Source: Phytohabitans flavus (GTDB lineage: Bacteria > Actinomycetota > Actinomycetes > Mycobacteriales > Micromonosporaceae). Taken from it: DNA of 64,000 bases. Below, piece by piece: positions 46,869 through 56,078 of this stretch. The stretch is from contig NZ_AP022870.1 of assembly GCF_011764545.1 (NCBI RefSeq), positions 3,146,001 to 3,210,000 on the forward strand. Direction: 5' to 3'. The notes under the pieces were generated by a model. It did not search any database, had not been told where the DNA came from, and saw nothing but the letters and a program-made list of their open reading frames with translations. Numbering within the stretch: the first letter of the stretch is position 1; the number at the start of each line of letters is the position of its first letter. Both the position numbers and the translations under genes were made by a program.

Positions 46869-47558
46869 TCAACCCACCGGCTCGTACCGGTAGCCGACGC
46901 CCCACACGGTGACGATCCGCCTCGGCCTGGCCGGGTCGTCCTCGACCTTCTCCCGCAGCCGTCGCACGTGGACGGTCACTGTGGACTGATCGCCGATATG
47001 CCAGCCCCACACCCGCTCCAGCAGGTCCGCCCGGCGGAACGCCTGTCCGGGGTGGCGCATGAGGAAGGCGAGCAGGTCGAACTCCCGTACCGTCAAGGTG
47101 AGCTCGGCCTCGCGTAGCCGCGCGACGCGACGCACCTCGTCGACCACCAGGTCGCCGTCACGCAGTGGCGCGGCGGACGGTGCCGCGTCGGCGCCGGCCC
47201 GGCGCAGCACCGACTGTACGCGCAGCACAAGCTCGCGCGGCGAGAAGGGCTTCGTGACGTAGTCGTCCGCGCCGAGCTGGAGGCCGAGCACCCGATCGGC
47301 CTCCTCGCCGAGCGCGGTGAGCATGACGATCGGGACGCCGTCCGGGCGGGTGCGCAGCCGGCGGCAGACCTCGAGCCCGTCGATCCCCGGCAGCATCAGG
47401 TCGAGCACCACCAGGTCGGGCATCTCCCGGGCGACGACGGCCAGTGCGGCAGCGCCGTCCGCCGCCATGCTGACGTCGTAGCCGGCCCGCCGCAGGTACC
47501 GGCACACCACGTCGCTGACCGTGGGATCGTCGTCGACTACGAGTACCCGCTGCCCCAT
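46869..47558 (-). CDS. OmpR-family response regulator
   Basis: A 229-residue regulator: receiver domain with VLVVDDDPT acidic pair, phospho-acceptor Asp in LVVLDLMLPG (about residue 53), Thr in MLTALG and Lys in VTKPFSPREL; C-terminal winged helix LTLTVREFDLLAFLMRHPG to VWGVGYRYEP. Partner of the histidine kinase that follows 1 base downstream. Targets unknown; the aquaporin gene upstream on the same strand is one candidate. Confidence 0.95.
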   Translation of the reverse strand: MGQRVLVVDDDPTVSDVVCRYLRRAGYDVSMAADGAAALAVVAREMPDLVVLDLMLPGIDGLEVCRRLRTRPDGVPIVMLTALGEEADRVLGLQLGADDYVTKPFSPRELVLRVQSVLRRAGADAAPSAAPLRDGDLVVDEVRRVARLREAELTLTVREFDLLAFLMRHPGQAFRRADLLERVWGWHIGDQSTVTVHVRRLREKVEDDPARPRRIVTVWGVGYRYEPVG

Positions 47559-47692
47559 CGTCCACAGGCTAGCCCGCCCGGCGGCGGAAGATTATTTCGA
47601 AAGCCTTACGGTACGCGGCCCCGGACGGGCGTAGCCCCGCTCGCCAGGGGCGGGGCCACGCTGTTGGTTGGTGATCGTGGGGTGGGCGGCGG

Positions 47693-48436
47693 TCAGGCCG
47701 CCGCGGTGGCTGTGCCGCTGCCGCGACTGGCGGCCGGGCGGCTGGTCGGGGCGAGCAGCGGGCGCCCGGCGATGAGGACGTCGTAGACGAACACCGCGAG
47801 GATGCCACCGACCAGCGGACCGACGGCGTAGATCCACAGGTCGGCCCAGTGGGTGGTGCCGCCGCCGAACGCGAGCGACACCTCGACGCCGAACGTGCGG
47901 GCGAAGTTGGCCGAGGCGCCGGTGATCGGGGCCAGGGCCAGGATCGCCGTGCCGTACGCGAGGCCGACACCGAGCCCGGCCAGGCCGCGCTCCATCCGTT
48001 CCTCGGTGATCAGCGTGTAGTACGCGAGCACCACGAGGAACGCGGCGAGTGCCTCGACGACGAGCGCGACCACCACGGTCGCGCTGCCCGCCACGACGGT
48101 GCCGCCCAGGCCGGCGTCGACGCCGCCGCCACCGTAGGTGCCCCAGGCGAGCAGGCCGGCGAGGACGCCGCCGACCACTTGGGCGAGTACATAGCCCGGC
48201 ACGTCGGTCCACGCGAACCGGCCACGGACGGCCAGGGCGATGGTGACGGTCGGGTTGACGTGTGCGCCGGAAACACCGGCGAAGATCCAGACAGCCAGCG
48301 CGAGCCCGAAAGCATAGGCCGCGGCAATGCCGATGGATCCTCCAGTCGCCGCGAGCGTGGCGGCGACACCGAAGTACACCAGGAGCAGGGTGCCCAGTGC
48401 CTCAGCTGACAGGCGCTGGACGAGGTTTGGACTCAT
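47693..48436 (-). CDS. MIP-family aquaporin with altered second NPA motif
   Basis: A 247-residue six-helix channel. The first half-helix motif is SGAHVNPTVTI (NPT instead of NPA), the second is GASANFARTFG, where the normal NPAR is NFAR; the selectivity Arg is kept. Such changes affect the pore constriction, so the permeant may not be water or glycerol. ATG 48436 is chosen over 48532 because GGAGGTGG lies 6 bases upstream. Intact frame; orphan gene upstream of the two-component system. Confidence 0.85.
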   Translation of the reverse strand: MSPNLVQRLSAEALGTLLLVYFGVAATLAATGGSIGIAAAYAFGLALAVWIFAGVSGAHVNPTVTIALAVRGRFAWTDVPGYVLAQVVGGVLAGLLAWGTYGGGGVDAGLGGTVVAGSATVVVALVVEALAAFLVVLAYYTLITEERMERGLAGLGVGLAYGTAILALAPITGASANFARTFGVEVSLAFGGGTTHWADLWIYAVGPLVGGILAVFVYDVLIAGRPLLAPTSRPAASRGSGTATAAA

Positions 48437-48540
48437 TCTGGTCCACCTCCAAATAGGACGGAAGCGCCGTCGATAGATGGGATAGTTACAATCGTTACAC
48501 GCTCCGTGAACTTTTAGGGGTACTGCGGGCATGAAAATAT

Positions 48541-48576
48541 GACTCCCGCAGCCTCACCCTCCGCGGTCACCCAGCA
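48541..48576 (+). repeat. Dispersed intergenic repeat, copy 8 (partial)
   Basis: Only the right part of the core remains: GACTCCCGCAGCCTCACCC then TCCGCGGTCACC. It lies in the divergent gap between the aquaporin and APC genes. Confidence 0.65.
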
Positions 48577-48705
48577 GAACCGTGACATGCGGACAGACCG
48601 CCCAAAACGCGCTATTGGCACCAATGCGCCGGATCTCCACCGCCGGGCCCGCTGTTCCTGGGATCGTCGGTACGGCTGGCGGGTGTTGGGGGGTGGGAGC
48701 GGGCG

Positions 48706-50836
48706 TTGGGCGAGGAGCGGGACGATGCGGACCGGGATAAGCCGACCACATCCCTGAGCCCATCGGCGGAGTTCCCGCCCCTGTCGGCGCAGGACGTCGA
48801 GGCGCTGCGCCGGTTCGGTGAGCAGTGGCAGGTCGAGGCACCGGTACGGGCGCTTCCGGTCGATCCCGAGCTTCCCCCCTCCGGGCCGAGTGCCGCCCAC
48901 ATCCGGCGGCCGAACGAGCGGTTCCGGCCGGACCAACCTGGCGAGCTCACCGCGACGCCGGCGGCGGAGTGGCCAGACACGCGCCTGGGCCGGCTGACCG
49001 TCCGCGTGCGCCGGGTGTTGCTCGGACCACCCCTGACCACCAAGGCCGTGCTGCGGGAACGGTTGCGAAAGCTTGTCGCGCTGCCGGTCCTGTCGTCCGA
49101 CCTGCTGTCGTCGGTGGCGTACGGACCGGAGGCGTTGCTGACCGTCCTGGTCCTGGCCGGGAGCGCGGCCCTGGGGCTGTCCCTGCCGATGGCCGCCGTG
49201 CTGGTGGTGTTGATGTTGGCGGTCGGCGCCTCGTACCGGCAGACCGTGCGCGCCTACCCGCACGGCGCCGGCTCCTACCTCGTGGCCAGCGACAGCATCG
49301 GGCCGCGGGCCGGGGTGACTGCGGCGGTGGGACTCATCCTCGACTACGTACTGACCGTGGCCGTGTCGGTGTCGGCGGGAATCGCCGCGATCACGTCGGC
49401 GATGCCGGCGCTGGCCCCGCTGACCGTACCGCTGTCGTTACTGATCGTCGCCGTCCTGCTCACCGGCAACCTGCGTGGGATCCGCGCCGCGGGAAACATC
49501 TTCGCCGCCCCCACCTACCTCTTCCTGGGCGCGATCGGGGCGACGATCGTTGTCGGGCTCGCGCAGGCCGGAGCGCGCGGTTTCACCGTGGTCCAGCCGC
49601 CACATGTGCCCCCGACCGAGGCGCTCGGCGTGCTGCTCGTCGCCCGCGCCTTCGCCTCCGGCGCCACCTCGATGACCGGCATCGAGGCGGTGTCGAATGC
49701 CGTACCGGCCCTGCGGCCCACCGAGTGGCGCAACGCCCGCACGGTGCTCACCTGGATGGTCAGCTTCCTGGTACTCCTGTTCGCGGGCCTGATCTTGCTG
49801 ATCTACCTCAACGGCCTGGTCCCCCGACCCGGCGAGACCATGCTGTCCCAGCTCGCACACCACACGTTCCCCACGGACCGTGGTATGTGATCATCCAGGC
49901 CACCACCGCGCTGATCCTGCTGCTGGCCGCGAACACCGCGTACAACGGTCTGCCCAGGCTGCTGTTCTACATGGCCCGCGACGCCTATGTCCCCCGCCGA
50001 TTCCTTCAAATGGGTGACCGGCTGGCCCTCACCAACGGGCTTGTCGCCCTCTCCGTCGCCGCCGCAGTGATCCTCATCGTGTCGCGAGGGCGGACCCAGG
50101 CCCTGATCCCGCTCTACGCGGTCGGTGTCTTCCTAGCGTTCACGCTCTCGCAGATCGGCATGGTGAACCACTGGCGGCGGCACCGTAAGCCGGGGTGGCG
50201 GCGCAGTGCCGCGATAAACACGGTCGGCGCGACACTCTCGGCAATCGTGCTGGTCTCCGCCGCGGTCACCAAGTTCATCGCGGGCGCCTGGGTGGTGGTC
50301 ATCGCCGTCCCGGCGCTCGTGTTCCTGTGCATACGGATACGACGGCACTACGACCGGGTACGGCAGGCGCTGTCCCTGCGCCCCGACGAAGGTGAGAAGG
50401 AGTTGACCCAAGAACTCGTCCCCAACAAGTACGCCACCTGCTCGTCGTCCCGGTCGCCCGGTTCGACGAGGCGAGCCTGCGTGCCCTGGCGTACGTGGTG
50501 TCCCTTGGCAAGCCATCACTCGCCATACACGTCAGCCCTGAAGACCAGGAAGCGGACCGGCTCCGCGACGAGTGGACCGCGTGGGGCGACCACATCCGGC
50601 TGGAAACCGTGGTGTCGCCGCACCGCGAGATCCTCGAACCCCTGACGCAGTACATCGCCCAGCTGCACGACAGGAGCCCGGACGTCACCCTCACGGTGGT
50701 CATCCCCGAGGTGTTCGCGGACACGCTCTGGCAGAAGATCCTGCACGCGCCGATCGAAAAACGCCTTCGCAAAGCCCTGCGTCGCATACCCGGCGTCGTC
50801 GTCACCAGCATGCCGATTCACCTGCGCAAAGCCTAG
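48706..50836 (+). CDS. APC-superfamily permease, two frame shifts (near 49,875 and 50,438)
   Basis: A large APC transporter of about 710 residues. A polar N-terminal tail of 120 residues precedes the transporter core, which begins LVALPVLSSDLLSSVAYGPEA and has about 12 helices (e.g. GASYRQTVRAYPHGAGSYLV, LILDYVLTVAVSVSAG). The second part (PWYVIIQATTALILLLAANT) and the cytoplasmic C-terminal domain (HLLVVPVARFDEASLRALAY onwards) are in successive other frames, each joined by one added base. A TTG at 48706 starts the frame; a later start is possible. Substrate may be amino acid or potassium-like. Confidence 0.82.
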
Positions 50837-50848
50837 GTGTACCCGCGC

Positions 50849-51580
50849 TCAGACCTTGAACTGGACGATGCGGCGCGGCGGGAGCCCGGCCGCGGCGCGC
50901 GCCCGGCGGGTCCGCCACACCGCGAACGGCCAGAGGATCAGCGCGAGCGGGAGCGCCAGCGCCGTCCACCACGGCAGCCTCGCCACGGCGAGGAACCAGT
51001 CGCCACCCGCGTACTCACTGGTCACCGCCGTATCACCGATGGCGAACGCCTCGACCGGCTTGTCGGTCAGCACGGTGCCGGTCGCGCTGCGCCCCAGCGC
51101 GGTCAGCTCGCTGTAGCTCGCGTAGAGCGTGCCCCGGACGGTGGCGCCGTCGACCTTCCAGCTGGCGTCCTCGCAGGTGGTGGAGCCGTTCCCGGACCTG
51201 ACCGACCGCTGCACGCACTCGCTCGGCAACGTGACCGTGACGGGCGTGCCGTGAGCCTCGGTGTACGCCGCGCTGTAGCGCTGGGTGACCGCGACGATCC
51301 CCACCGCCCCGAGCGCGACGAGCACACCGACGGCGAGCCAGATGACCAGCTCCCGCGCCGGGACGGCCCGGGCGCCGGAGGCTCGCGCGTGGGTACCGGC
51401 GAACAGCGCGGCGGGAAACACGAGCACCACGCCGAACGCCGTCGCGACGAGGCCGGCGACAGCGGTCGGCGCCATGAGCATGAGGCCGACACCGCCGAGG
51501 ATCGCGAGACCCATGAGCACGAGCAGCACGACCGCGACAGCGGGCGCTGTGGCCCGGCCGACACTCTTAGTAGACGACAT
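50849..51580 (-). CDS. Hypothetical membrane protein with extracytoplasmic disulfide domain
   Basis: A 243-residue protein with three N-terminal helices (VAVVLLVLMGLAILGGVGLM, VAGLVATAFGVVLVFPAALF, LVIWLAVGVLVALGAVGIV), an outside domain of about 90 residues with one Cys pair (SECVQRSV and TTCEDASW), and a last helix (WWTALALPLALILWPFAVW) followed by a basic tail. ATG 51580 is chosen as the first Met before the hydrophobic region. No family recognised. Convergent with the APC gene, 12 bases apart. Confidence 0.7.
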   Translation of the reverse strand: MSSTKSVGRATAPAVAVVLLVLMGLAILGGVGLMLMAPTAVAGLVATAFGVVLVFPAALFAGTHARASGARAVPARELVIWLAVGVLVALGAVGIVAVTQRYSAAYTEAHGTPVTVTLPSECVQRSVRSGNGSTTCEDASWKVDGATVRGTLYASYSELTALGRSATGTVLTDKPVEAFAIGDTAVTSEYAGGDWFLAVARLPWWTALALPLALILWPFAVWRTRRARAAAGLPPRRIVQFKV

Positions 51581-51680
51581 CCGTTCACCGATTCCCAGGC
51601 AGGGGTGCAAACGGCGAACAGCGTATCGATACGCAGAGTGGCGACCAACCCCTTTGCATGATCATGCAATGGGGTCTCCG

Positions 51681-52891
51681 CTACTTCTGGTAGCCGTAGT
51701 TGTCGCAGGTCCTGCGCTGGAAGACGCAGTTCTTGGTGCGCTTGTTCATGGTGGCGGCGTCCCACACGACGAAGGCGTCACCGTGCATCGACGACGCGCT
51801 CTTTCCCTCCTTGTCGGAGGAGAGGTAGTAGCCGGCCGGGGTTCCCTTCACTCCGTACTGGATGTCGAAGGTGATCGCCGGGATCTTCACCGGGTGGCTG
51901 CGCGGGCAGGCCTCCCCGAGCCGTACGACACGTGGTCCTTGTGGTTGGGGCTGTCCAGGTGCTTGCCGTCCCAGCAGTCCGGAAACTGCATCATGTAGTG
52001 CAGCGTGGCGTCCCCGCCGCAGATGGGCCAGTTGCCGTTGGTGCTGCGGGCGATGCCGTCGAGATCGCCGGGGCCGTAGAAGGCGCAGTAGAACTGCCCG
52101 CGCGCGCCGCGCGGTGTCGGCTGCTTCTTCTTGGCGTCGCCGCTGATCATGCGCAGGCCGTTGGGCATCGGCATCTGGCCGGCGGGGTTTTTCATCAGCG
52201 AGCGGTAGTAGACCCGGAAGCCCGTGGTCTCGACCGGCTTGCCGGTCCCGTTGTCGTAGAGGGTCGGCACCCAGTAGGCCGAGTGGTCCTGGACCGGCTT
52301 GCACGAGGTGGCCGTGAACTTCATCAGATCGCCGGCCACCGTGTCCGCGTCGACGGCCTTGTTGCCGACGAAGGAGTGCATGTGCGAGGCGCCCGGGAGG
52401 CCGGGGAAGACGATCGGGTCGTCCGGCCGCCGGTGGCTGTACTGGCAGTCCGCCCGGAACTCCGGGAGGTTGCCCACACCCGCCGGGACAGGGTCGATCT
52501 TCAACGCGTTGTACGCGTCCACCTGCGCCTTCCAGGCCGCGCGGTCGACGGGGAGCCACCCGGTCGGTGGGATCTTCGGCGCGGCAGCGGCCTGCGGCGT
52601 GGCGGAGGCCGACGGCGCCACGGTGGCGGCCGAGGCGGACGCGGTCGGCGGCGCGCTCGGCGACTCCCCCGGCGCGGCCGACGCCGACGTGTACGGGATG
52701 GCGTTGGCCGCCTTCGACGTTTCGGGCTCGGACCCGGTGCCGCCCAGGTACACCGCCGCGGCCCCGACGACGATCACGGCGGCGGCCGCACCCGCGATCA
52801 CACCCCGCTTGCTCCGCGCGCCCCGCGCCGGCAGGTCCGGACGTGGCGGCGCCGGACTCGCCTCGGGTTCCGGAAACGAGATGTAGGACAC
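51681..52891 (-). CDS. DUF1996-domain membrane-anchored protein, frame-shifted near 51,915
   Basis: An N-in anchor (SKRGVIAGAAAAVIVVGAAA), a Ser/Ala/Pro linker to about residue 105, then a DUF1996 domain with ADCQYSHRRPDDPIVFPG, GASHMHSFVGN, SAYWVPTLYDNG and FPDCWDGKHLD. The end (GEACPRSHPVKIPAITFDIQY to CDNYGYQK) is in another frame, restored by one G near 51,915; without it the conserved His-Pro segment is lost. About 403 residues. Exposed outside the cell; the domain's job is unknown, although His and Cys spacing hints at metal binding. Confidence 0.82.
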
Positions 52892-53094
52892 GGGTCACTC
52901 CCCAACAAGCAAGACGCCACGAGTTGGCCTGACGGCCAGGGCCGCCGGAATGTTAGGCACTCCACGCCCGTACCTGATAGGTCTTTAAACCTCGCTTAAG
53001 CCATGCATTACGGCTTTCGCCGGCGCCCCCGACGTACGGCTCTCGTTGGCTGGGCCGGCATCGTCCGTTCGTGGTCGACCGGTAGGGTGCCCGG

Positions 53095-53552
53095 ATGGCG
53101 GTCCGCATTGATGTCGAGGCGTTTCGTGAGTCCCTCCCACCTGCCGTGGCGCAGGCCGCCGAGCGGTTGCGGGAAGACGGCGGGCTCGGTGAGCTCGATC
53201 CGGTCGACGGCGGCGTGCGAGCGTCGTCCCTCACCCCGGACGGCGTGGTCCGGACCTGGGTAGGCATCGTCGACGGGGACTTCACCGGCAGGTGCACCTG
53301 CCCGGACGCGGGCGAAGACCTGTGCGCCCACGCGGCCGCGCTCGTGGTGGCCGCTGTCGCCGAAGGCATCCACCTCTCCGCGGACGCGACACCCCCGACG
53401 ACGCGGACCGCGCCATCTTCGCGGAGGCGGTACGGCGGCTCACGCCCGAGCAACTGGCCCACCTGGTGGTGACAACCGCGTTGCGCGACGACCTCTTCGC
53501 CACCCAGCTGCTGAGCGAGGCGGGCCTGCTGGAGGACCCCACCGACCTCTAG
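53095..53552 (+). CDS. SWIM zinc-finger domain protein, frame-shifted near 53,388
   Basis: A protein of about 152 residues. The SWIM motif CxC...CxH is visible as GRCTCPDAGEDLCAHAAAL near residue 70. The second half (DTPDDADRAIFAEAVRRLTP to EAGLLEDPTDL) lies in another frame, joined by one base near 53,388. Small SWIM proteins bind DNA or partners; longer relatives occur in helicase clusters, but no helicase is nearby. ATG at 53095. A dispersed repeat begins right at its stop codon. Confidence 0.8.
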
Positions 53553-53747
53553 TCTTGTCGCGGATAAAGATCCAAAATCAAGGACGTCGGGCTACCGCGA
53601 TGTCCGTTGTGGTCCAGACCGTCGCTCCCGCGGCCTCACCCTTCGCTGTTGGGCAAGCTCACCCCAGGCGTCGTGGTCGGCCGACCGCGACCTTCGCTGC
53701 CGGGTCCGCGCTCCGGCCAGCCTTGACCTAGCTCGGCGGTTGGGCGG
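53553..53747 (+). repeat. Dispersed intergenic repeat, copy 9 (long form)
   Basis: Starts directly after the SWIM gene stop with TCTTGTCGCGGATAAAGATC and contains GGGCTACCGCGATGTCCG, GGTCCAGACC, CCGCGGCCTCACCCTTCGC, TTGGGCAAGCTCACCCC, CTTCGCTGCCGGGTCCGCG and CCGGCCAGCC. Same block order as copies 1 and 7. Confidence 0.85.
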
Positions 53748-53809
53748 GTTCCATCCAAAGGGGCGCTCGGTTTTGCCTTGATCGACGCTACGACGGGCCG
53801 CCGTCTGGC

Positions 53810-54231
53810 AGATCGTGGTACCGAGCGGCCCCTCCGGGGGCAGTTGGGTACCACGATCTTTCGCGTACGCCCAGCCCGACCGCGCCGATCAAGGAAGCGG
53901 GTCCGCCCTGGCAGCAACAAAGTCTTCCCAAAGCCCGACGAGCCACTTCCGCAGAGCTCTGGTGATCGTTCGCCCAGAATCCGCGGGGTCGTCGGCGTGT
54001 CGTGTAGGTATCGGGCGAACGATCGCCAGAGAGATCCCCACCGGCGCGCGACACCAGGCGCACAACCCACCCGCAGTGCCGTCCCGTCGGCCCTCGACCC
54101 GCTTGCTCCTTGGAGCAGGCCAACGCCTGGGGCGCCACCACCCACAAACCCGGAACAATGGCACGGACGCTGGCGCCCCGGGCGTTGGCCTGCTCAGCTC
54201 TTGACGGGTCGAGGGCCGACGGGACGGCACT
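53810..54231. other. Hairpin array in intergenic island, including a 157-bp hairpin
   Basis: Three successive inverted repeats: A, AGATCGTGGTACC with GGTACCACGATCT (53810-53859); B, 19-base arms with 18 pairs, CTCTGGTGATCGTTCGCCC (53957-53975) and its partner 54013-54031; C, 27 bp perfect outer arms (54075-54101 with 54205-54231) enclosing 25-base inner arms (54113-54137 with 54171-54195, 24 pairs) and a 33-base loop. No protein frame of sensible composition spans it. The stretch 54,232-54,438 has no feature I can name. Confidence 0.75.
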
Positions 54232-54450
54232 CCCCATCCCGGAGGCCGGAGATCCCCGCCGGAGGCAAAGAAGGGGTAACCGCAACCCCGAGGCCCACAG
54301 AGCGACCCACCACCTTGATGCCGAAAGATCTCCAGACCGGCCGGGGCGCTTCCGGCCGAGTGTCTTCTTTGGGATACAAGTGGACGATCGCTGTGCCCTT
54401 CGTCAATGATGGGACGCGCCGAAAGCATCTGTATTCACGGGGGAATCGTG

Positions 54451-55449
54451 GTGCTTCGACTGCATCTCACGACGGACGACCTTGCCCAAATTCGGGTAGC
54501 CACCGCGCCCGATCCCATGTGGGAGATCCTGCTCAGCCTGCACATGCTCCGAAGCCGCGCCGCATCGGTGACCTTCGGGGCGTGGCGCCGGGCGATGCGT
54601 GGCCGGCTGGCCGGCGCGGAGCGGGCGCGCATCGAGCCGCTGGTGCCGCTGGCGCCACCGGTCGGCTACTCGCCGGACTTCCTGACGCCGTCGCCGGGCG
54701 CGGCCGGTGCGGCGGACGGCATCGAGCGGGTCCTCGCGACGCCTCGGCGGCACCTGCGCGCCGATCTGACCCGGCTCGCGGCGCAGCGCCGCCTGCCCGG
54801 CTGGACCAGCGGGTTGGCCCGCGGTGACCCGCCGACCCTGCGCCGGCTCGGCGACGCGATGACCGTGTACCACCGAGTGGCGCTGACGCCGCACTGGGAG
54901 CAGATCCACGCCCGGTTCGACGCCGACCGGGCGCTGCGCGGGCGGCTGCTGCTCGACGGCGGCATCGACCGCCTGTTGAACAGCCTCAACCCGGCCATCC
55001 GGTGGCGCCCGCCGGTGCTGGAGATGCGGCACTACCGCGCCGACCGCGACGTCACGCTGGGCGGGCGCCCGCTGCTGCTGGTGCCGTCGTTCTTCTGCTG
55101 GGAGCACCCGATCAGCCTCTTCGACTGGGGCCGCGCGCCGATGCTCGTGTACCCGATCAGCCACGACGTGAGCTGGTTCGACTCCACCAAGCGCGGCGAC
55201 CCGGAGCGCCGGCTCAGCGCCCTGCTCGGGCACAGTCGCGCCGCCGTGCTCGACGCGATCGCCGCCGGGGTCACCACCACCGAGCTGGCCCGCCGGGTCG
55301 GCATCTCGCAGGCCGGTGCCAGCCAGCACGCCACCGCGCTGCGCGACGCCGGCCTGGTGGTGACGGCACGGCTGGGCAAGGCCGTACAGCACACGCTCAC
55401 GCCGCTCGGTGCGGCGCTCCTCAATGGTCCAAACAGGACGGTGGCCTGA
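54451..55449 (+). CDS. ArsR-type winged-helix transcriptional regulator (long form)
   Basis: A 332-residue DNA-binding protein of the long actinobacterial ArsR type: LRLHLTTDDLAQIRVATAPD and the MWEILLSLHMLR segment at the N-terminus, a central domain of unknown fold with PLLLVPSFFCWEHPI, and a C-terminal helix-turn-helix (LLGHSRAAVLDAIAAGVTTT, ELARRVGISQAGASQHATAL, RDAGLVVTARLGKAVQH). Start is GTG 54451, with GGGGG seven bases upstream; GTG 54448 is possible. No operon partner. Ligand unknown. Confidence 0.85.
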   Translation: MLRLHLTTDDLAQIRVATAPDPMWEILLSLHMLRSRAASVTFGAWRRAMRGRLAGAERARIEPLVPLAPPVGYSPDFLTPSPGAAGAADGIERVLATPRRHLRADLTRLAAQRRLPGWTSGLARGDPPTLRRLGDAMTVYHRVALTPHWEQIHARFDADRALRGRLLLDGGIDRLLNSLNPAIRWRPPVLEMRHYRADRDVTLGGRPLLLVPSFFCWEHPISLFDWGRAPMLVYPISHDVSWFDSTKRGDPERRLSALLGHSRAAVLDAIAAGVTTTELARRVGISQAGASQHATALRDAGLVVTARLGKAVQHTLTPLGAALLNGPNRTVA

Positions 55450-55546
55450 TTTCAGCGTGACGTGAAAGGAGTGGCTGGCTCCCGTACCGCGGGCGGAGGG
55501 TGACATGCACAAGCGCACCACAAAGCACCGTTCAGAAAGGACGGCA

Positions 55547-56005
55547 ATGTCACTCCTCCGTCGTCTCGCCATCCTCGGCGCCGCCCTCACCGCGGCGGCC
55601 GTGGCCGTACTGGCCAATGCCGCGCCCGCCCAAGCCGCCGACGCGTACCCGTGCGGTCCGCAGTGGTGGCACTCGGGTCAGGGCGTGTACGTGCAGACGT
55701 GCCCGGACTGGTCGCCGGACAACTGGATCCCGGTCTACGAGTACAACAACGCCAGCTCGCGCCAGGTGGGCTCGATCTACGCTCCCGGCGACGACTGGTA
55801 CGTCTGCGACTACCCGGGTGCGTCGCTGACCCGGCACGGCGCCACCAACAACTGGTGGGCGCTGACCGTCGCCGACAACGGTGCGGCCGGCTGGGTCAAC
55901 GAGATCTACTTCCGCGGTGGCGGCAACAACGAGCCCGACGCCGCGCTGGTGGTCTGCCCGTTCTTCGCCTCCGGCAAGACCCTGCTGGGCGCGTCGGTCA
56001 GCTAA
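55547..56005 (+). CDS. Small secreted hypothetical protein
   Basis: A 152-residue exported protein. Signal peptide MSLLRRLAILGAALTAAAVA with cleavage after APAQAA near residue 31. The mature domain is rich in Trp/Tyr and has four Cys (YPCGPQWW, VQTCPDW, WYVCDYPG, LVVCPFF), likely two disulfides, in an SH3-like or carbohydrate-exposed beta fold. ATG 55547 is preferred since AAAGGA precedes it by 7 bases. Ends shortly before a strong terminator. Confidence 0.75.
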   Translation: MSLLRRLAILGAALTAAAVAVLANAAPAQAADAYPCGPQWWHSGQGVYVQTCPDWSPDNWIPVYEYNNASSRQVGSIYAPGDDWYVCDYPGASLTRHGATNNWWALTVADNGAAGWVNEIYFRGGGNNEPDAALVVCPFFASGKTLLGASVS

Positions 56006-56024
56006 GCGAGGGCACTGAAAAGGT

Positions 56025-56058
56025 CCACCCCGGCCGCCTCGTGGCGCGGCCGGGGTGG
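56025..56058. terminator. Bidirectional terminator hairpin
   Basis: CCACCCCGGCCGC (56025-56037) pairs perfectly with GCGGCCGGGGTGG (56046-56058) over 13 bp with an 8-base loop, between two convergent genes. Confidence 0.85.
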
Positions 56059-56078
56059 GTCCACCTACCCTTGCGGGG

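Noticed and set aside
54075..54231. Retron msr-msd or similar defence element
   Set aside because: No reverse transcriptase or effector gene nearby; only the hairpin itself is seen.
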